A DNA stretch of 64,000 nt from Adiantum capillus-veneris. Its lineage: Eukaryota > Streptophyta > Polypodiopsida > Polypodiales > Pteridaceae. The stretch spans positions 149,871,640 to 149,935,639 of the forward strand of contig CM043955.1 in the NCBI GenBank assembly GCA_014529385.2, given 5' to 3'. A program made the translations under genes and the position numbers. Position 1 is the first letter of the stretch, and each line of letters begins with the position of its first letter. The notes under the pieces are model-generated. The model was not told the DNA's origin. It saw only the letters and a program-made list of their open reading frames with translations, and did no database searches. Of this stretch, positions 43,467 through 54,348 are shown piece after piece.

Positions 43467-44688
43467 TGGAATACATGACAAGGGTACTCCCAGGAAGATG
43501 GAGCAAAGTACTTACCATGCCAAGCAGAAGGCTCTCCATGAGCAGCCTACCTCTTCTACTTCTTCTCAAAAGAAGAAAAAAAACGCCTCCGAAGCAGAAG
43601 CAAAGCCAAATCAGCCCAAGAAAGGGAGATATCTCTCTCTTGCTGAGTTACGAACCTACATTAGTGAAGGAAGATGCTTCAAGTGTGGACAAGTTGGTGG
43701 TATGAAGGGTGACTGTCCTACCAAACCTCCACAACCACCCTCTTCCAATGCAGTCCCAGATGTAGAAGGAAATACAACCAAGGATGGAAAAGAAAGAGCT
43801 CTTCTCAAAGCATGGGGTAGTATCAACAACCAGCGGGCTCTTATTTTGTTTGACCCTGGTAGTACAGACAACTTCATCTCTACCAAGCTAGCTGACGACC
43901 TGAACTTGCAGCCCAATCGTTTTGGAGTCTCTATTCAAGCGCAATCTGCTTTCAAAGGGCAGAACTCAAACTCTACTCCAATCATAGGGAAGTTGAATCT
44001 AAAGGTCGACGACTACAAAGATCAAGAGTTTTTCTTACTAGCTTCACTTGAAGGATGCGATGTTATCTTGGGAATGCCTTGGCACTACAAGATGCATCCC
44101 ATTCCGGACTATGTTCAGAAAACTTTATCCTTTGCTCATAAAGGAAAGGAGTATCTTGTACTTGCAGATGCAGGTGATTGGCGTATTCCTATTGCCAATC
44201 ACATTGCCATCAAGAAAGAAATGAAAAAGTGTGTTTCAACGTACTTGATTTTTGCAAGAGAGAGAGATGTGTCTGTTTCACAACTTTCTTCCTCTTTAGA
44301 GCAAAAAAGACTTAAGTTATTAGAAAGTTATAAAGATTGCTTTGCAGATGAACTTCCAAATGAACTCCCACCTCCTCGACTTGAGGATCATACAATTTAT
44401 TTGATCCCAGGAAGTTCTCCTCCAAATCAGCCCCCTTATCGAGTTAGTCTAATGCAGCAAGAGGAAATTCTCAAGCAGGTTAACGAACTTTTGGAGAAGG
44501 GCTTAATAAGGCCTAGTACTTCTCCATATTGTTCACCTGTCTTGCTAGTACAGAAAAAGGATGGCACATTCCGCATGTGCATAGACTATAGATCCCTAAA
44601 CAAGTCACAATCAAGAATCGATTTCCAATCCCTCGGATTGACGACATTCTTGACAAGTTACAAGGAGCAAGTGTCTTTAGTCGTATAG
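43444..44688 (+). pseudogene. N3 knuckle, protease and RT start
   Basis: 414 codons. The zinc knuckle is CFKCGQVGGMKGDC, with G where H is required, so metal binding would fail. The protease active site reads LFDPGSTDNFIS, with P in the usual S/T position of D-(S/T)-G, followed by CDVILGMPW. RT begins HTIYLIPGSSPPNQPPYRVS and reaches [20 protein letters not shown] one-base shift near 44600 then takes it out of frame. Confidence 0.9.
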
Positions 44689-46280
44689 ACTTGAAGAGCG
44701 GTTATCATCAAATCCGCATAGCTCCTCAGGATGTGCATAAGACTTCATTTAGAACAACCTTCGGGTTGTAGGAATTTCTAGTGATGCCTTTTGGGCTCAC
44801 TAATGCACCGGCTACATTCAACAGAATGATGGATAGAATCTTCCACTCATATAGAAGCTTCACAGGCGTTTTCTTTGATGACGTCTTAATCTTCTCAGAG
44901 ACGGAAGACGAACACTACAAGCATCTCGCCTTAGTGTTTGAAGAATTACGCAAACACAAATTATTTGTGAATGCTAAGAAGAGTGAGTTCTTTCTAAAAG
45001 AAATCCACTATTTGGGCCATATAGTATCTCACAACCAGGTGAGAATGGACCCTGATAAGATTCAAGCAGTTGTAGAATGGCCTACGCCAACTACAGTACA
45101 TGATGTACGAAGTTTCCTTGGCCTCTGTTCTTATTATCGACGTTTCATTCGAGCTTTTGCCGTGATAGCAGGTCCCCTCCATGACCTGACAAAGAAGCGG
45201 ATTCCATTCCATTGGGGGTCTGGACAAAAACAAGCTTTCGCAAAGCTTAAGTATCTACTCAGTCACGGACCTGTTCTCACCGTCCATGATCTTCGCAAAC
45301 CTTTCGAGGTATATTGCGATGCATCTGGAGATTGTGTACGAGCAGTTTTGAACCAAGAGGGTCACGCGATAGTCTATGAAAGTCGGTGCCTTAAAGATGC
45401 AGAGTTGTATGTCTCCATATACGAGAAAGAGCTAATGGCAATAATTCATGCTCTTTCCATTTGGAAACACTATCTATTAGGAGCTGATTTTATTATCAAG
45501 ACAGATCATCAAAGTCTCCGCTACTTCCTCACACAAAGAAAGTTATCCGAAAAGTAGATGCGATGGACCAACTTTCTTTCCATGTTCCATTTTCAGACTT
45601 TTGGAACAAAGAATGCAGTTGCAGATGCTCTCTCCAGGCGTCCAAAGATCAATGCACTAATAACAATTTATCATGAGGAACTAGAATCTCTCAGCGAGAT
45701 GTATCCTCAAGATCCAGACTTCGCCACAATTTGGGCAGATCTTCAAGCTGGTCACTCAAGGCCACCTTATTCCATTAGGGATACTACGCTCTATCGTCAA
45801 CAAGCAATATGCATAGCTCAGCCCTTACGACAGAAGGTGATGGATGAAGCACATAATTCTCCTTATGTCGGGCATCGGGGAATTGCTTCCACCACTAGTG
45901 CCCTCGAAAGGTATTTCTTTTGGCCAACACTCCGTGCGGACATTAAAAAACATGTATGTGAGTGTTTAGTATGCCAAAAAGTGAAATATGACAGACATAA
46001 AGTTTATGGCAAGCTTCAGCCACTCCCTGTGCCTAACACGCCATGGGAAAGTATTGCCATGGATTTTATTACGGATCTTTCTAGATCCAAGAATGGAAAT
46101 AATGCAATCTGGACTATAGTAGACAGATTCAGTAAGCAAGCCCCTTTTCTTCCAGTAAAGAAGACGATCAAAGCTGATCACATGGCTAGAATATTTCTAG
46201 CTCAGATTTTTAAACACCATGGATTGCCAAAGACTATTGTGAGCGACAGAGATCCCCGCATGACTAGTCTATTTTGGTAG
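44600..46280 (+). pseudogene. N3 RT, RNase H and integrase N-terminal half
   Basis: After the frame change, RT continues through [14 protein letters not shown], a TAG in FGL*EFLVMPF, then FGLTNAPATFNRMMD and the catalytic box GVFFDDVLIFS. RNase H has FEVYCDASGDCV and SIYEKELMAIIHAL. A stop lies at 45555 (KLSEK*MRW). The integrase zinc region (HRGIASTTS...CLVCQKVKYDRHK) and the core with MDFITDL and IVDRFSKQ follow, then DRDPRM and a TAG in LFW*ALF at 46278. Confidence 0.9.
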
Positions 46281-46308
46281 GCATTGTTCGAAAACTCGGG
46301 AACTAAGC

Positions 46309-47152
46309 TTGATTTTTCATCAGCTTAAGCCTTATCATCCTCAAACAGATGGTCAAAGCGAAATCGCTAATGCCACTGTTTTAGATCTCCTCAAGTGCTA
46401 TGTTTCGGAACGACAATCCGAATGGGAACAAGACTTACCAATAGTTGAGTTTGCGTATAATAATACCATACATTCCTCAACTGGTAAAGCCCCCTACGAA
46501 ATTATTTATGGGAAGCCACTCTTACTTCCTATTATGGTAACCAAAGAAAACATCTTCGCCGCAGATGAATTTGTGCGCAATATTGATGTTGTCCATCAGC
46601 AAGTAAAGCAAGCGATTCTTCGTACTCAAGAGCAACAGAAGAGAAAAGCAGACAAGCACAGAAGGAATCTCAATCTTGAAAAAGGACAATATGTCCTGCT
46701 TCGGTTTGAAAAAGCTAGATTGAAAAAGCGGGTCGGCAAAGGGAAAGTTGTCAAACTTTCCCATAGATTTTTCGGCCCTTTCAAAATTACAGATAAAGTC
46801 AATGATGTGACTTTCAGATTGGATTTGCCTTCTAACTGGCGAATCCATAATGCTTTTCATGTCAGTCTCCTCCGACCATATGTTGGACCTCCTCCAGTGG
46901 CGCTCGTACAAGAAGATCCTCCAGAAGTCGAAGAGACTGAGGAAATCCTTCAACCTGAACAGATAATACACCACTCGGAGAGACAACTCAAGTCGGGGAG
47001 TCTACATCGAAAGTATTTAGTCCAAGTTCAAGAATTACACTCCATCAGATGCGAAGTGGATGACTGAGTCCGATCTGAAGGACTACCCCGACATGTTGCA
47101 CAATTATGTTGACGCTCTACAATTGAGGTCAACTGTTTAGAACCAAGAGGGA
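46309..47152 (+). pseudogene. N3 integrase C-terminal half and chromodomain
   Basis: It reads [15 protein letters not shown], which carries the catalytic glutamate, then [25 protein letters not shown]-like module follows ([13 protein letters not shown]). A chromodomain starts HSERQLKSGSLHRKYLV; a one-base insertion near 47023 shifts the frame, after which KFKNYTPSDAKWMTESDL is readable in the other frame. The chromodomain in relatives steers integration to chromatin. Confidence 0.9.
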
Positions 47153-48665
47153 TGCAACTAAGTCAGACTTTGTAAATAATTAATTTATTTACGAGAAAAG
47201 AATTATCTAATTAGTTGTGTGCACACCAGAATAGACCTAGCAGTTCTAAGGCCTCAGGTGAGCCTAAATGCGGGCCACAACACCTCAGAGGGACCTTAGC
47301 AGAAATTACCCTGAAGCCCTAGTGATTGGGAAATGGGGTCTTCAGAAAGGGGTAAGCAGTAGCCTCAGATTTTAGGCTCAGAAAAATACGCGCGTCAGTA
47401 CAAGCACATGAATGAGATGGGGTCCTTAGAACAGTGACCCTAAGGCTAATAAAGCTAATAAAGCCTTAGGGTAAGTTTCGTTAAATTAAATTTAGCGGTC
47501 CGTGCCCGGGCGAGCGGCCGGACAAGTGTAAACAGGTAAAGGTGGTGCAGTGCCAGTGCGGCATTGCGTCGGCAAACCTTTGGTCTTCTCATTGAAGAAT
47601 CATTGGTAGCATTTGTTAGTTAGTTGCATATTTTTAATTAATGAGCTAGAAGTTTTTAAAGTCAAAAGTTGAATGGTTTTTAAGTTTTTAAAGTAAGTGT
47701 GCCAAGTGGCACACGTACCAATGCAAACTCACTCTCACTCTCACTCACCCTCTCTCTCTTCCTAGCGCCCCCTCTCCCTGATGGCTATTTAGGAGCCCCC
47801 CCTCCCCCATTTTCAGGGCTGGCAGTGCACCTACCCCCCCTTAATGTGAGCGTGCTCTACGCGGTGGAGCCCTCCATTGAAGCTTGAGAGCAGCCCCTTG
47901 CGACATATGTGGTAGCCTTGTGCTCCCATTGTCAAGAACAAGGGATCTCACAGTCATAGACACCTTCTGGTGAAGTTTCATCGCGAGAAGCTGCCGTAGA
48001 CGCTCTCTTAGCAGAGTGCGGCGGCTGTAATTCTCTGTTTTCAACCCCTAATCACCTCGATTAGGACTGTTTTCAGCAGATCAACCATAGAAATTCTCTT
48101 CTCTCTCCTTATCCTAAGCCTACATCAAGTTTGGTGCGATTCCATTGCGAAGAAGACCTCTGTTTCAGCGTAGGGGTGTGCACAGGTAAGAATTTCAGGT
48201 TATGTGCAGAGAATTACAGCAAGCATGTGCGTGTGCATTTTGCTTGTTTCTCTTTTGTGTTCGATGCATGAATGAATTAGCATGAAGGCAACACATAAAG
48301 GAAGATGGACTCTTCTCTGTGAGAGCTCCCGATGAGCTGTTTTGGAAGATAGACTCTCTTTTTGAGAGCTTCCAACCAGTCTCGCAGAAGAGGGGAAATC
48401 CCCTAAGCAGAAAGAAAGTGGAAACACTTTCTCAGTCAGTAGTCAGAACAGAACAGAAGAAAGAATAGAGGACGGGCGTATGCCCCGTTCCTGTGCTTGT
48501 AAAGATTCTCCCTTAGTAATAAAGATATTCTCTTTATGGGGAGGGACCAGCCCATCTTATGGTCCCCAATGAAGTGTCAAGCTTTTCCTCTCTCTCTCTC
48601 TCCAATTCTCTTGAGTATTTGAAGTACAATTAAAAGTTAGTTTACGCTTCCGTATTTTTGTGACA
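47153..48665 (+). repeat. 3' LTR of N3
   Basis: 1,513 bp, nearly identical to the 5' LTR. Confidence 0.97.
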
Positions 48666-49131
48666 CAATCCGCATACATCCGTGCTCATTCATGAGTGAA
48701 ACGTGGTCGACGTACAATATGTCATGCCTAGGAAAAGGGAGCACATAAAGACACTGACTAAAATATAGAAAACGATCACGAATGAAACACTCGAACAATG
48801 CGTGTTGACTAATCATGCAAACACATAGTACTTCCTGTGGGGGTTCTTTGGATCTAGGCTCGAGAGCCAAGATCGGTTCTTCCCGAGGGGGTTCTTGGGA
48901 CCTAGGCTCGAGAGCCAAGATCGGTTCTTCGTGATTGATGGGATCTGCAATGAGGATAGTTTCACTAGACAAAGTATCAACTAACATATCATCCTTGTGA
49001 ACAACCATATCATCTTCATGCAACTCATCATGCTTGTGAGAAATCACATCTTGATCATGCAAATCATCATGCTCATTATTATCATCCAAATCATCATGCT
49101 TATCATTGTCATTCAAATCATCATCATGCAA
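48666..49131 (-). CDS. Unknown acidic ORF of N2, N-terminal part
   Basis: The frame starts at ATG 49131. Residues 1-60 are an Asp/His/Asn-rich tract with repeated HDDL and NDN words. Next comes a direct repeat of about 18 residues (EEPILALEPRSQEPP / EEPILALEPRSKEPP), encoded by a 48-bp DNA repeat at about 48850-48935. A cysteine-containing, more globular part follows. It stops being its own sequence at the N3 insertion and continues at 40924. It is not a recognised gag, protease or pol domain. The related N1 lacks this segment. It may be a captured host sequence or an element-specific protein. Confidence 0.45.
48850..48935. repeat. Tandem repeat of about 48 bp, two copies
   Basis: Two copies of a unit containing CTAGGCTCGAGAGCCAAGAT and GGTTCTTC. 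Each holds the palindromic core GGCTCGAGAGCC. It lies within the unknown N2 ORF and keeps its frame. Confidence 0.85.
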
Positions 49132-49271
49132 ACATGTGTGTCATGCTTGGGAGAAGAAGGGAGTGAGAGAGGCCCCTTTTCCTGATTCTGTGCAAAGTAC
49201 GCCTGCACTTGAGAAAAAAGTCGCCACAACTCTTTCATGTGTTGGTCGCCCTTCTCTTGTCTTGCTTCTCT

Positions 49272-49553
49272 TTATGCTTTTCTTACTTTGGCTTTCAAGT
49301 GTGCTTGCTCGCTCTCACGCGCTATGGTTGCCATTCTTTCTCGGTACTTACGCTCTATGGCTGCGATTCTGTCTTCGCTTTCTAACTTCTTGTCCTTCAT
49401 CCTCTTGTCGAAAGCCTCCATAGGAGTTAGTGCAATCCTTGGCGTAGATGGGAAAGGGTCAGAAAAGCCTCCTAGTGGGGAAAATTCTTTGTCGCCTCTC
49501 TCATGCTCATCACCTCTAAGCGAAGTATCCATTCCGCTTCGAGTGATGACCAT
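49272..49553 (-). pseudogene. N2 gag-like N-terminus
   Basis: 93 codons beginning MVITRSGMDT, a start typical of plant gypsy gag polyproteins, then a charged helical stretch (DRIAAIERKYRERMATIARE). It ends at a stop, and the unknown acidic ORF follows downstream. Confidence 0.6.
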
Positions 49554-49579
49554 CCATTGAAGTCTTGCGTTCTTGTGGG

Positions 49580-49685
49580 TTCTTGTGGTCTTGGATTCTT
49601 AAGTTAACAGGAACTTGGGTTCTTGCGGGTCTTGGTTCTTGGGGTTCTTGAGTTCTTGAGGTTCTTGCGGTTCTTCTTTTGCTTG
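49580..49685. repeat. Imperfect GGTTCTTG repeat
   Basis: The octamer-like word GGTTCTTG or GGTCTTGG recurs about ten times in the N2 leader. A similar word recurs at 49935-49995. Confidence 0.75.
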
Positions 49686-50022
49686 CAATCTGTGTTAGAG
49701 AAGGATTTTCTCTTCACCCGAGTTTTGCTCTTTTCCGCGGGTGCACCCCTTGGCGGCCTTGTGCTCACACCAAGGTTGCTTTTTTCCACCTCACGTCGAT
49801 TGGCCCTCCGCTAAGTGCACGGTCCGCTCTCAATGAGTGAAAAGAGGCACAAGGGGAGGCTGGACAAGCCCTTCTTTCCTGGGATTCCTGTCACTCTTCA
49901 AAACACGATTAGGAATCGGCACGCCCAAGTGAACTTGGGTTCGTGCGACCTCAACAAGCAAAATTTTTTTCTTGTGTACGTTCTTGTGGTTCTTTCCTTG
50001 AGTGATACAGAACACTGCCAAA

Positions 50023-50034
50023 GCTTTGATACCA
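50023..50034 (-). promoter_or_regulatory. N2 primer-binding site
   Basis: TGGTATCAAAGC on the - strand, one base after the LTR end. It matches the initiator-Met primer site with one mismatch. Confidence 0.9.
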
Positions 50035-50342
50035 ATGTAAGGTGCAGTGGAATGAATGTTTGAACTTTGCTCAAGGTGAGTGCTCCGAACTGTGCTCAAG
50101 GTTCCTTTTGTTCTTATGGAAGGGAGAACCTTCCATTCTTAATGAGAGAGTGCAATGGACACAAACAAAGTGAATGGACACTGAATGGAAGTGTATGAGA
50201 CTGAGAGATAGAGAAGGACACCAGAGACGTTGTAAAACCCTCCTCCGAAGGTTCCACTCTCTATGGCGAGAGCGGTCTACTTATGATTGCACAAATCTCT
50301 ACAATGCTTGGACTTGCCGACGATGTCGACGACGATGAGGAC

Positions 50343-50480
50343 CAGGGTTGAAAATTGCAGGGTACCCCTGCTCTTCCCCAAGAAGGGAACTCTCATGTGT
50401 GCCCTTCCCAAAGGAAGGGCTATTAGACAATCCGGCATTCCCCATGCATGGGAGAAATTCAATGACCCTTCCAAACTTTG
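50343..50480. repeat. N4 left terminal and subterminal repeats
   Basis: The terminal inverted repeat is followed by CCCTTCC/GGAAGGG words (near 50382-50418 and 50464) and the palindrome CCCATGCATGGG. These are typical of transposase-binding subterminal sites in hAT elements (family knowledge; binding not shown). Confidence 0.6.
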
Positions 50481-51279
50481 TATTTAAAAAATGTAATGTA
50501 TAACTAGTTTGTGCAATATCACATACATGTCCTAATTGGAGTGCCAAATTATCACAAACAAACAAACCAGAAGCTCATCATACATGTTATTATATGAAGC
50601 AATTCTTACATGCCAATTATAAACATTCTCAAGCTTGAGACTGCCAGACAAGAAATATGAGACAAGAAGGAAATGCAGCAAATGAGACTATATCTGAGGG
50701 TAGTACCACATGAGTAACACACAAACAGAGAAGTAAACAAATCAAAATAGAAAAGCTTTCTTTTGTGTAAGCTGGCATTTACCAAGACTGAACAAAGCTC
50801 AATTTGGAATGAATTGTGTACCAGGAGAAATTCCACTTATTGTATAACTTGGACGCCTTCTCTTAGAAATCCTCTTCTGTCCACTTGTAAGAAAAGCCAT
50901 ACATTTCATCTATGGTAGTTGGGTTACGGGTATTGGTACTATTTTGCAAAGAGAAACCCAAAAGCTAAATATTCAACTTGCTCAAACTCAAAATTTACAT
51001 GCAATTCTCGTTTCATATACCGATTGAAAAGTACCATCTTGTTTACACAAAGAACCAGCAAAGTAATTCAAAGTTCACACGTTTCAATAAAAGTACCACA
51101 CTCTTTGCACTACTAACAAATCAAAACAGACCATGCAATTTCACATAATCAAGTTCAGTACTATTTCACCAACAAAATTGCAAAATTACAAAAGCTTTTT
51201 AGTCAAGGATTCTAGCAAGCATAATCAATGTACAAAAAGCCCAAAAGCTCTATGAGAGGCTACATAGCTTGCACGTTAT
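50481..51279. other. N4 non-coding segment downstream of the transposase
   Basis: AT-rich, with no recognised frame. Confidence 0.5.
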
Positions 51280-54003
51280 CTAGAAGTCCATGAAATAGTA
51301 GAGAACACAACACGTTACATTGCGATCCTCTATGCTGCAACATTTATGAATCTCCTTTTCTTCTTGCTCCATAAGGAGAACATCATCCCAAGGCACATTT
51401 GAAGTGGTTTTGGGCCCATTCAAGCCTATAAACATATAGTTTTCCAACGTTGTCGTGTTCATACTTGTTCTATGGGCTGATTTAATGTTGTTTTGACAAG
51501 AGAACCCTTGTTCTGCAGCAGCTGTACTCACAGGAACCACTAAGAGAATCTCCCAAAGTCTCATTAAGTTGGGGAATGAGTCATGCATGATAATGTCATC
51601 TCTACATACTTCCCATGCATCACGGAAGCTTTTATGTTTAAAGTTGCTAGACAAAACAGTGGTAAATGAGTCCAGTTCTCCCATACACTTCTCTACACTC
51701 TCTCATATTGGCGAAGAACTTGCAACAACCATTGCTTGCTACAAGCTTCAAGCAACAACTCTTCACTTGGGTAGTGCTTTGGGCTAAAAAGCTTGCAAGC
51801 CTCGAAGATGGGCATGTCTTCTTGCATCCTTGTAGTCAAATTCTCCACGACTTTTATGACTAATTCTTTACCTAGATGCATGCAATCCTCAAAAGATCCA
51901 CCTCTGCTGCTTCCCTCAATTTTGTCAAACCTTAACATGTGAACATGCATATCTCCACCTGCATCAGAAAAAGTGATTTGGCCACCTTTTGTTTGCTGAA
52001 CAAACTGTTTCAAATACTTTGTTCCACAATCAGCCGAGTCTCTCAAGAATTTCTTCTTCAAGTTTTGTAACGCCGCATCAGCAAACCCTGATATGTTAGC
52101 AATATCCACAAGATTTGATTGAAACTGACAACTTAAAAGATTCAACTCTGAACATACGTCTGCTAATAAATGTATGTAAAACTGTTTTGCATAGAGGACA
52201 AGCTCATCATAGAGGCTTGGCTTCTCTTTTCCAAACTCCAAAAGCAAAGCGGGTATAACTTTTACCATGCGTTCCATCACATGTCCATGTGAAAGCCACC
52301 TCACAGAGTGGATATGTAGCATGGCTAACTCCGGCAAATTTAATGCTCCCTCAATAAGCTTGAAATCGTCCATCCTCTTTCCTGATGCATGAAGCCAAGT
52401 GTAGATACTTCTACAAAGCTTGTCCAAATGCACAAGTTCTGGAAATGAGTCAACAGCTTGACTTGCCGCGAGATTTTCACGATGGGCGAGACAATGCACG
52501 AGGAGGAGATGGGAGACATCTGCTCTCATTTTAGCAATGAGTCCATGTCTTTGACCCACCATAACTGAACACCCGTCAGTCGCAAGTGATACAAGTTTAT
52601 GGATAGATAGCCCCATCTCTTTTAGCAATTTCACAAGAGCATCATATTTAGCTTCTGCTCCACCATCATCAGTTTTTATAAGCTTGACACTGTAACATGT
52701 GATACCACTTGTGACGCGACACGGTAGAGTGGAATACATTGATGAACAAGGAATATACAAAGTACGTATCGTAAATAGATGAAATAAAGAATTTGTATGA
52801 ATAATAGTTACAAGAGGAGCATAGCTCGTTTCATAACCTCCCGACCACCCCCGAGCTATCTCAATCACACTCTCACTCTCAATCTCAATCTCAATGTTGT
52901 GCACAATCTCAATCACAATTACACTCTCACTCTCAATCACACTCTCAATCACAATCGCACTCTCAAAATCTCCGGATAGCAACAACGATCGTAATCCGAG
53001 TCGTAATACGATCACAATCCCAATATCATGACACCTCGAATAGATCTCGTTTCACACATCGATTTCTGCAACTTCTACAAAATAGCCAAAAGAACATACT
53101 CGTGCAACCAATTCAACATGATAATCAAATTCAAAACATTATTTTGTACCATCATAAAAGAGTATAATCACTTCTTGATTGGTTTTCACCTTTACCCCCA
53201 TTTTTCAAATAACTGACATAAACAATGAGATGACCCTCTTTCCCCCTATTTGTACTATCATCTACCATGAGTGAGGACCAAGGGCTTGCTTGAATTTCTC
53301 CACATAAAGCATTCCAAAGCACGTCCCTGATTGCTTGTATGAATTTTATACCAGCCGTTTGATTTAATTAAGTACCATAATCTATATTGCGAGGCATATT
53401 TGGCAACCCTTGCTCAATCTGATGAAGGCAAAGCTTCTCAAAGAGCTCCATAGGCCCAGCACACTTCACGACGAAGTAAATTTGCCACATTATTGTGATC
53501 ACACGTATTTTCTCCTCGTCTTCAAATGTTGTGACATACTCGGGAAGAGGAATGCATACCCTCTTTTCCTTGTTTGCCCACTTCAAGGCAGCTAGCTTAT
53601 GCTCATCTGAAGCACTATGCTCATTTAGAGCAGGAAGTTGGAGTGTAGATTAACCTTTATTTGCAAAAGGGGTTTTTTGTTTGCAATAGACACACCACTC
53701 ACACTTTACTCTAACCTGTCCCTCAACTACCACTGGATATGCCCATTTGTGCTCGAACTTCCAAGCTGGCCTCCATTTTCTTAGCTTTTTAGCTTTAGGA
53801 ATTGGTTCGGAGCTGGTTGTATCTTGCACTTCTTGGGCTTCGTCATTATCAACTTGTCCTATCTTTGGGCCTTCTCCAAAAAGCTCCTCTATGACTCTAG
53901 CTTTTTGCTTTTGAAAAAACTCCTCTTTTCTCTTGCTTTTTCCTTCCACAGCTTTATAAAAGCTTGAAAGGTCTACTTGCTGCTGCTTCTTATCGCTTTC
54001 CAT
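51280..54003 (-). pseudogene. N4 hAT transposase (zinc-finger 862-like), multi-exon and broken
   Basis: Read right to left. 54003-53650 begins MESDKKQQQVDLSSFYKA and ends in a TTF/BED-like finger (KWAYPVVVEGQVRVKCEWC..C). 53586-about 53170 has MELFEKLCLHQIEQGLPNMP and SSLMVDDSTNRGKEGHLIVY, a likely first catalytic Asp. A gap of about 470 bp follows, bounded by GTAAAGG and TTACAG, probably an intron. 52700-51693 has VSLATDGCSVMVG, HCLAHRENLAASQAV, a likely catalytic region, and SVRWLSHGHVMERMV. 51684-51280 is the dimerisation domain: FPNLMRLWEILLVVPVSTAA, AEQGFSCQNNIKSAHRTSMN. The architecture resembles the hAT proteins related to animal ZNF862 (from memory). It has a frame break at about 51690 and is probably inactive. 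Confidence 0.85.
52705..53165 (-). other. Probable intron of the N4 transposase with CTCAAT-type repeat
   Basis: Splice-like ends GTAAAGG and TTACAG (- strand). It contains an irregular CTCAATCACACT repeat at about 52858-52972. The open frame through it (ESVIESES residues) is produced by the repeat and is not transposase-like. Confidence 0.5.
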
Positions 54004-54317
54004 ATTCAAATGAATCTACACTAATAATGCATAGCTGTCATTGCTACTCATTCAAGATGCAAGCAAGTTTTAAAATTAACTTTCATAATATAGAAAAGAG
54101 CACAGATAGCATGAACACAATACGCTTCAAAAGTAAGTTCACATACCAAGGTCCAAGCAAGGAATAAGCACTCTGGTCCTCAAGTAAAATATAGCTCCTC
54201 AAGTAAACATATAGCTGGATTCCAGTCTCTCAAATAAAACATCATAAATGAGATTTCTTTGTATCAGAACTGCAAGGCAAAAATGGTACATCAGTAGTTC
54301 GTCCAAAAAGTTTAGCA

Positions 54318-54348
<31 letters not shown>

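Larger units (their letters stand above)
40925..48670 (+). mobile_element. Complete chromovirus N3 (Ty3/gypsy) with target duplication
   Basis: The body spans 40930-48665 (7.7 kb). The LTRs are 40930-42446 and 47153-48665. Duplication CAATC flanks it (40925-40929 and 48666-48670). Primer site TGGTATCAGAGC is at 42448-42459 and the purine tract AAGAGGGA is just before 47153. Gag, zinc knuckle, protease, RT, RNase H, integrase and chromodomain are all present in order on the + strand. The LTRs differ by about 2% by eye, so it is among the younger insertions, yet it already has at least three stops and three frameshifts. N5 is a relative. Confidence 0.97.

Noticed and set aside
52705-53165. Solo LTR (TGTAACATG...TCATGACA ends)
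   Set aside because: Splice-like ends and the match of transposase sequence on both sides make an intron simpler. No partner copy or target duplication was seen.
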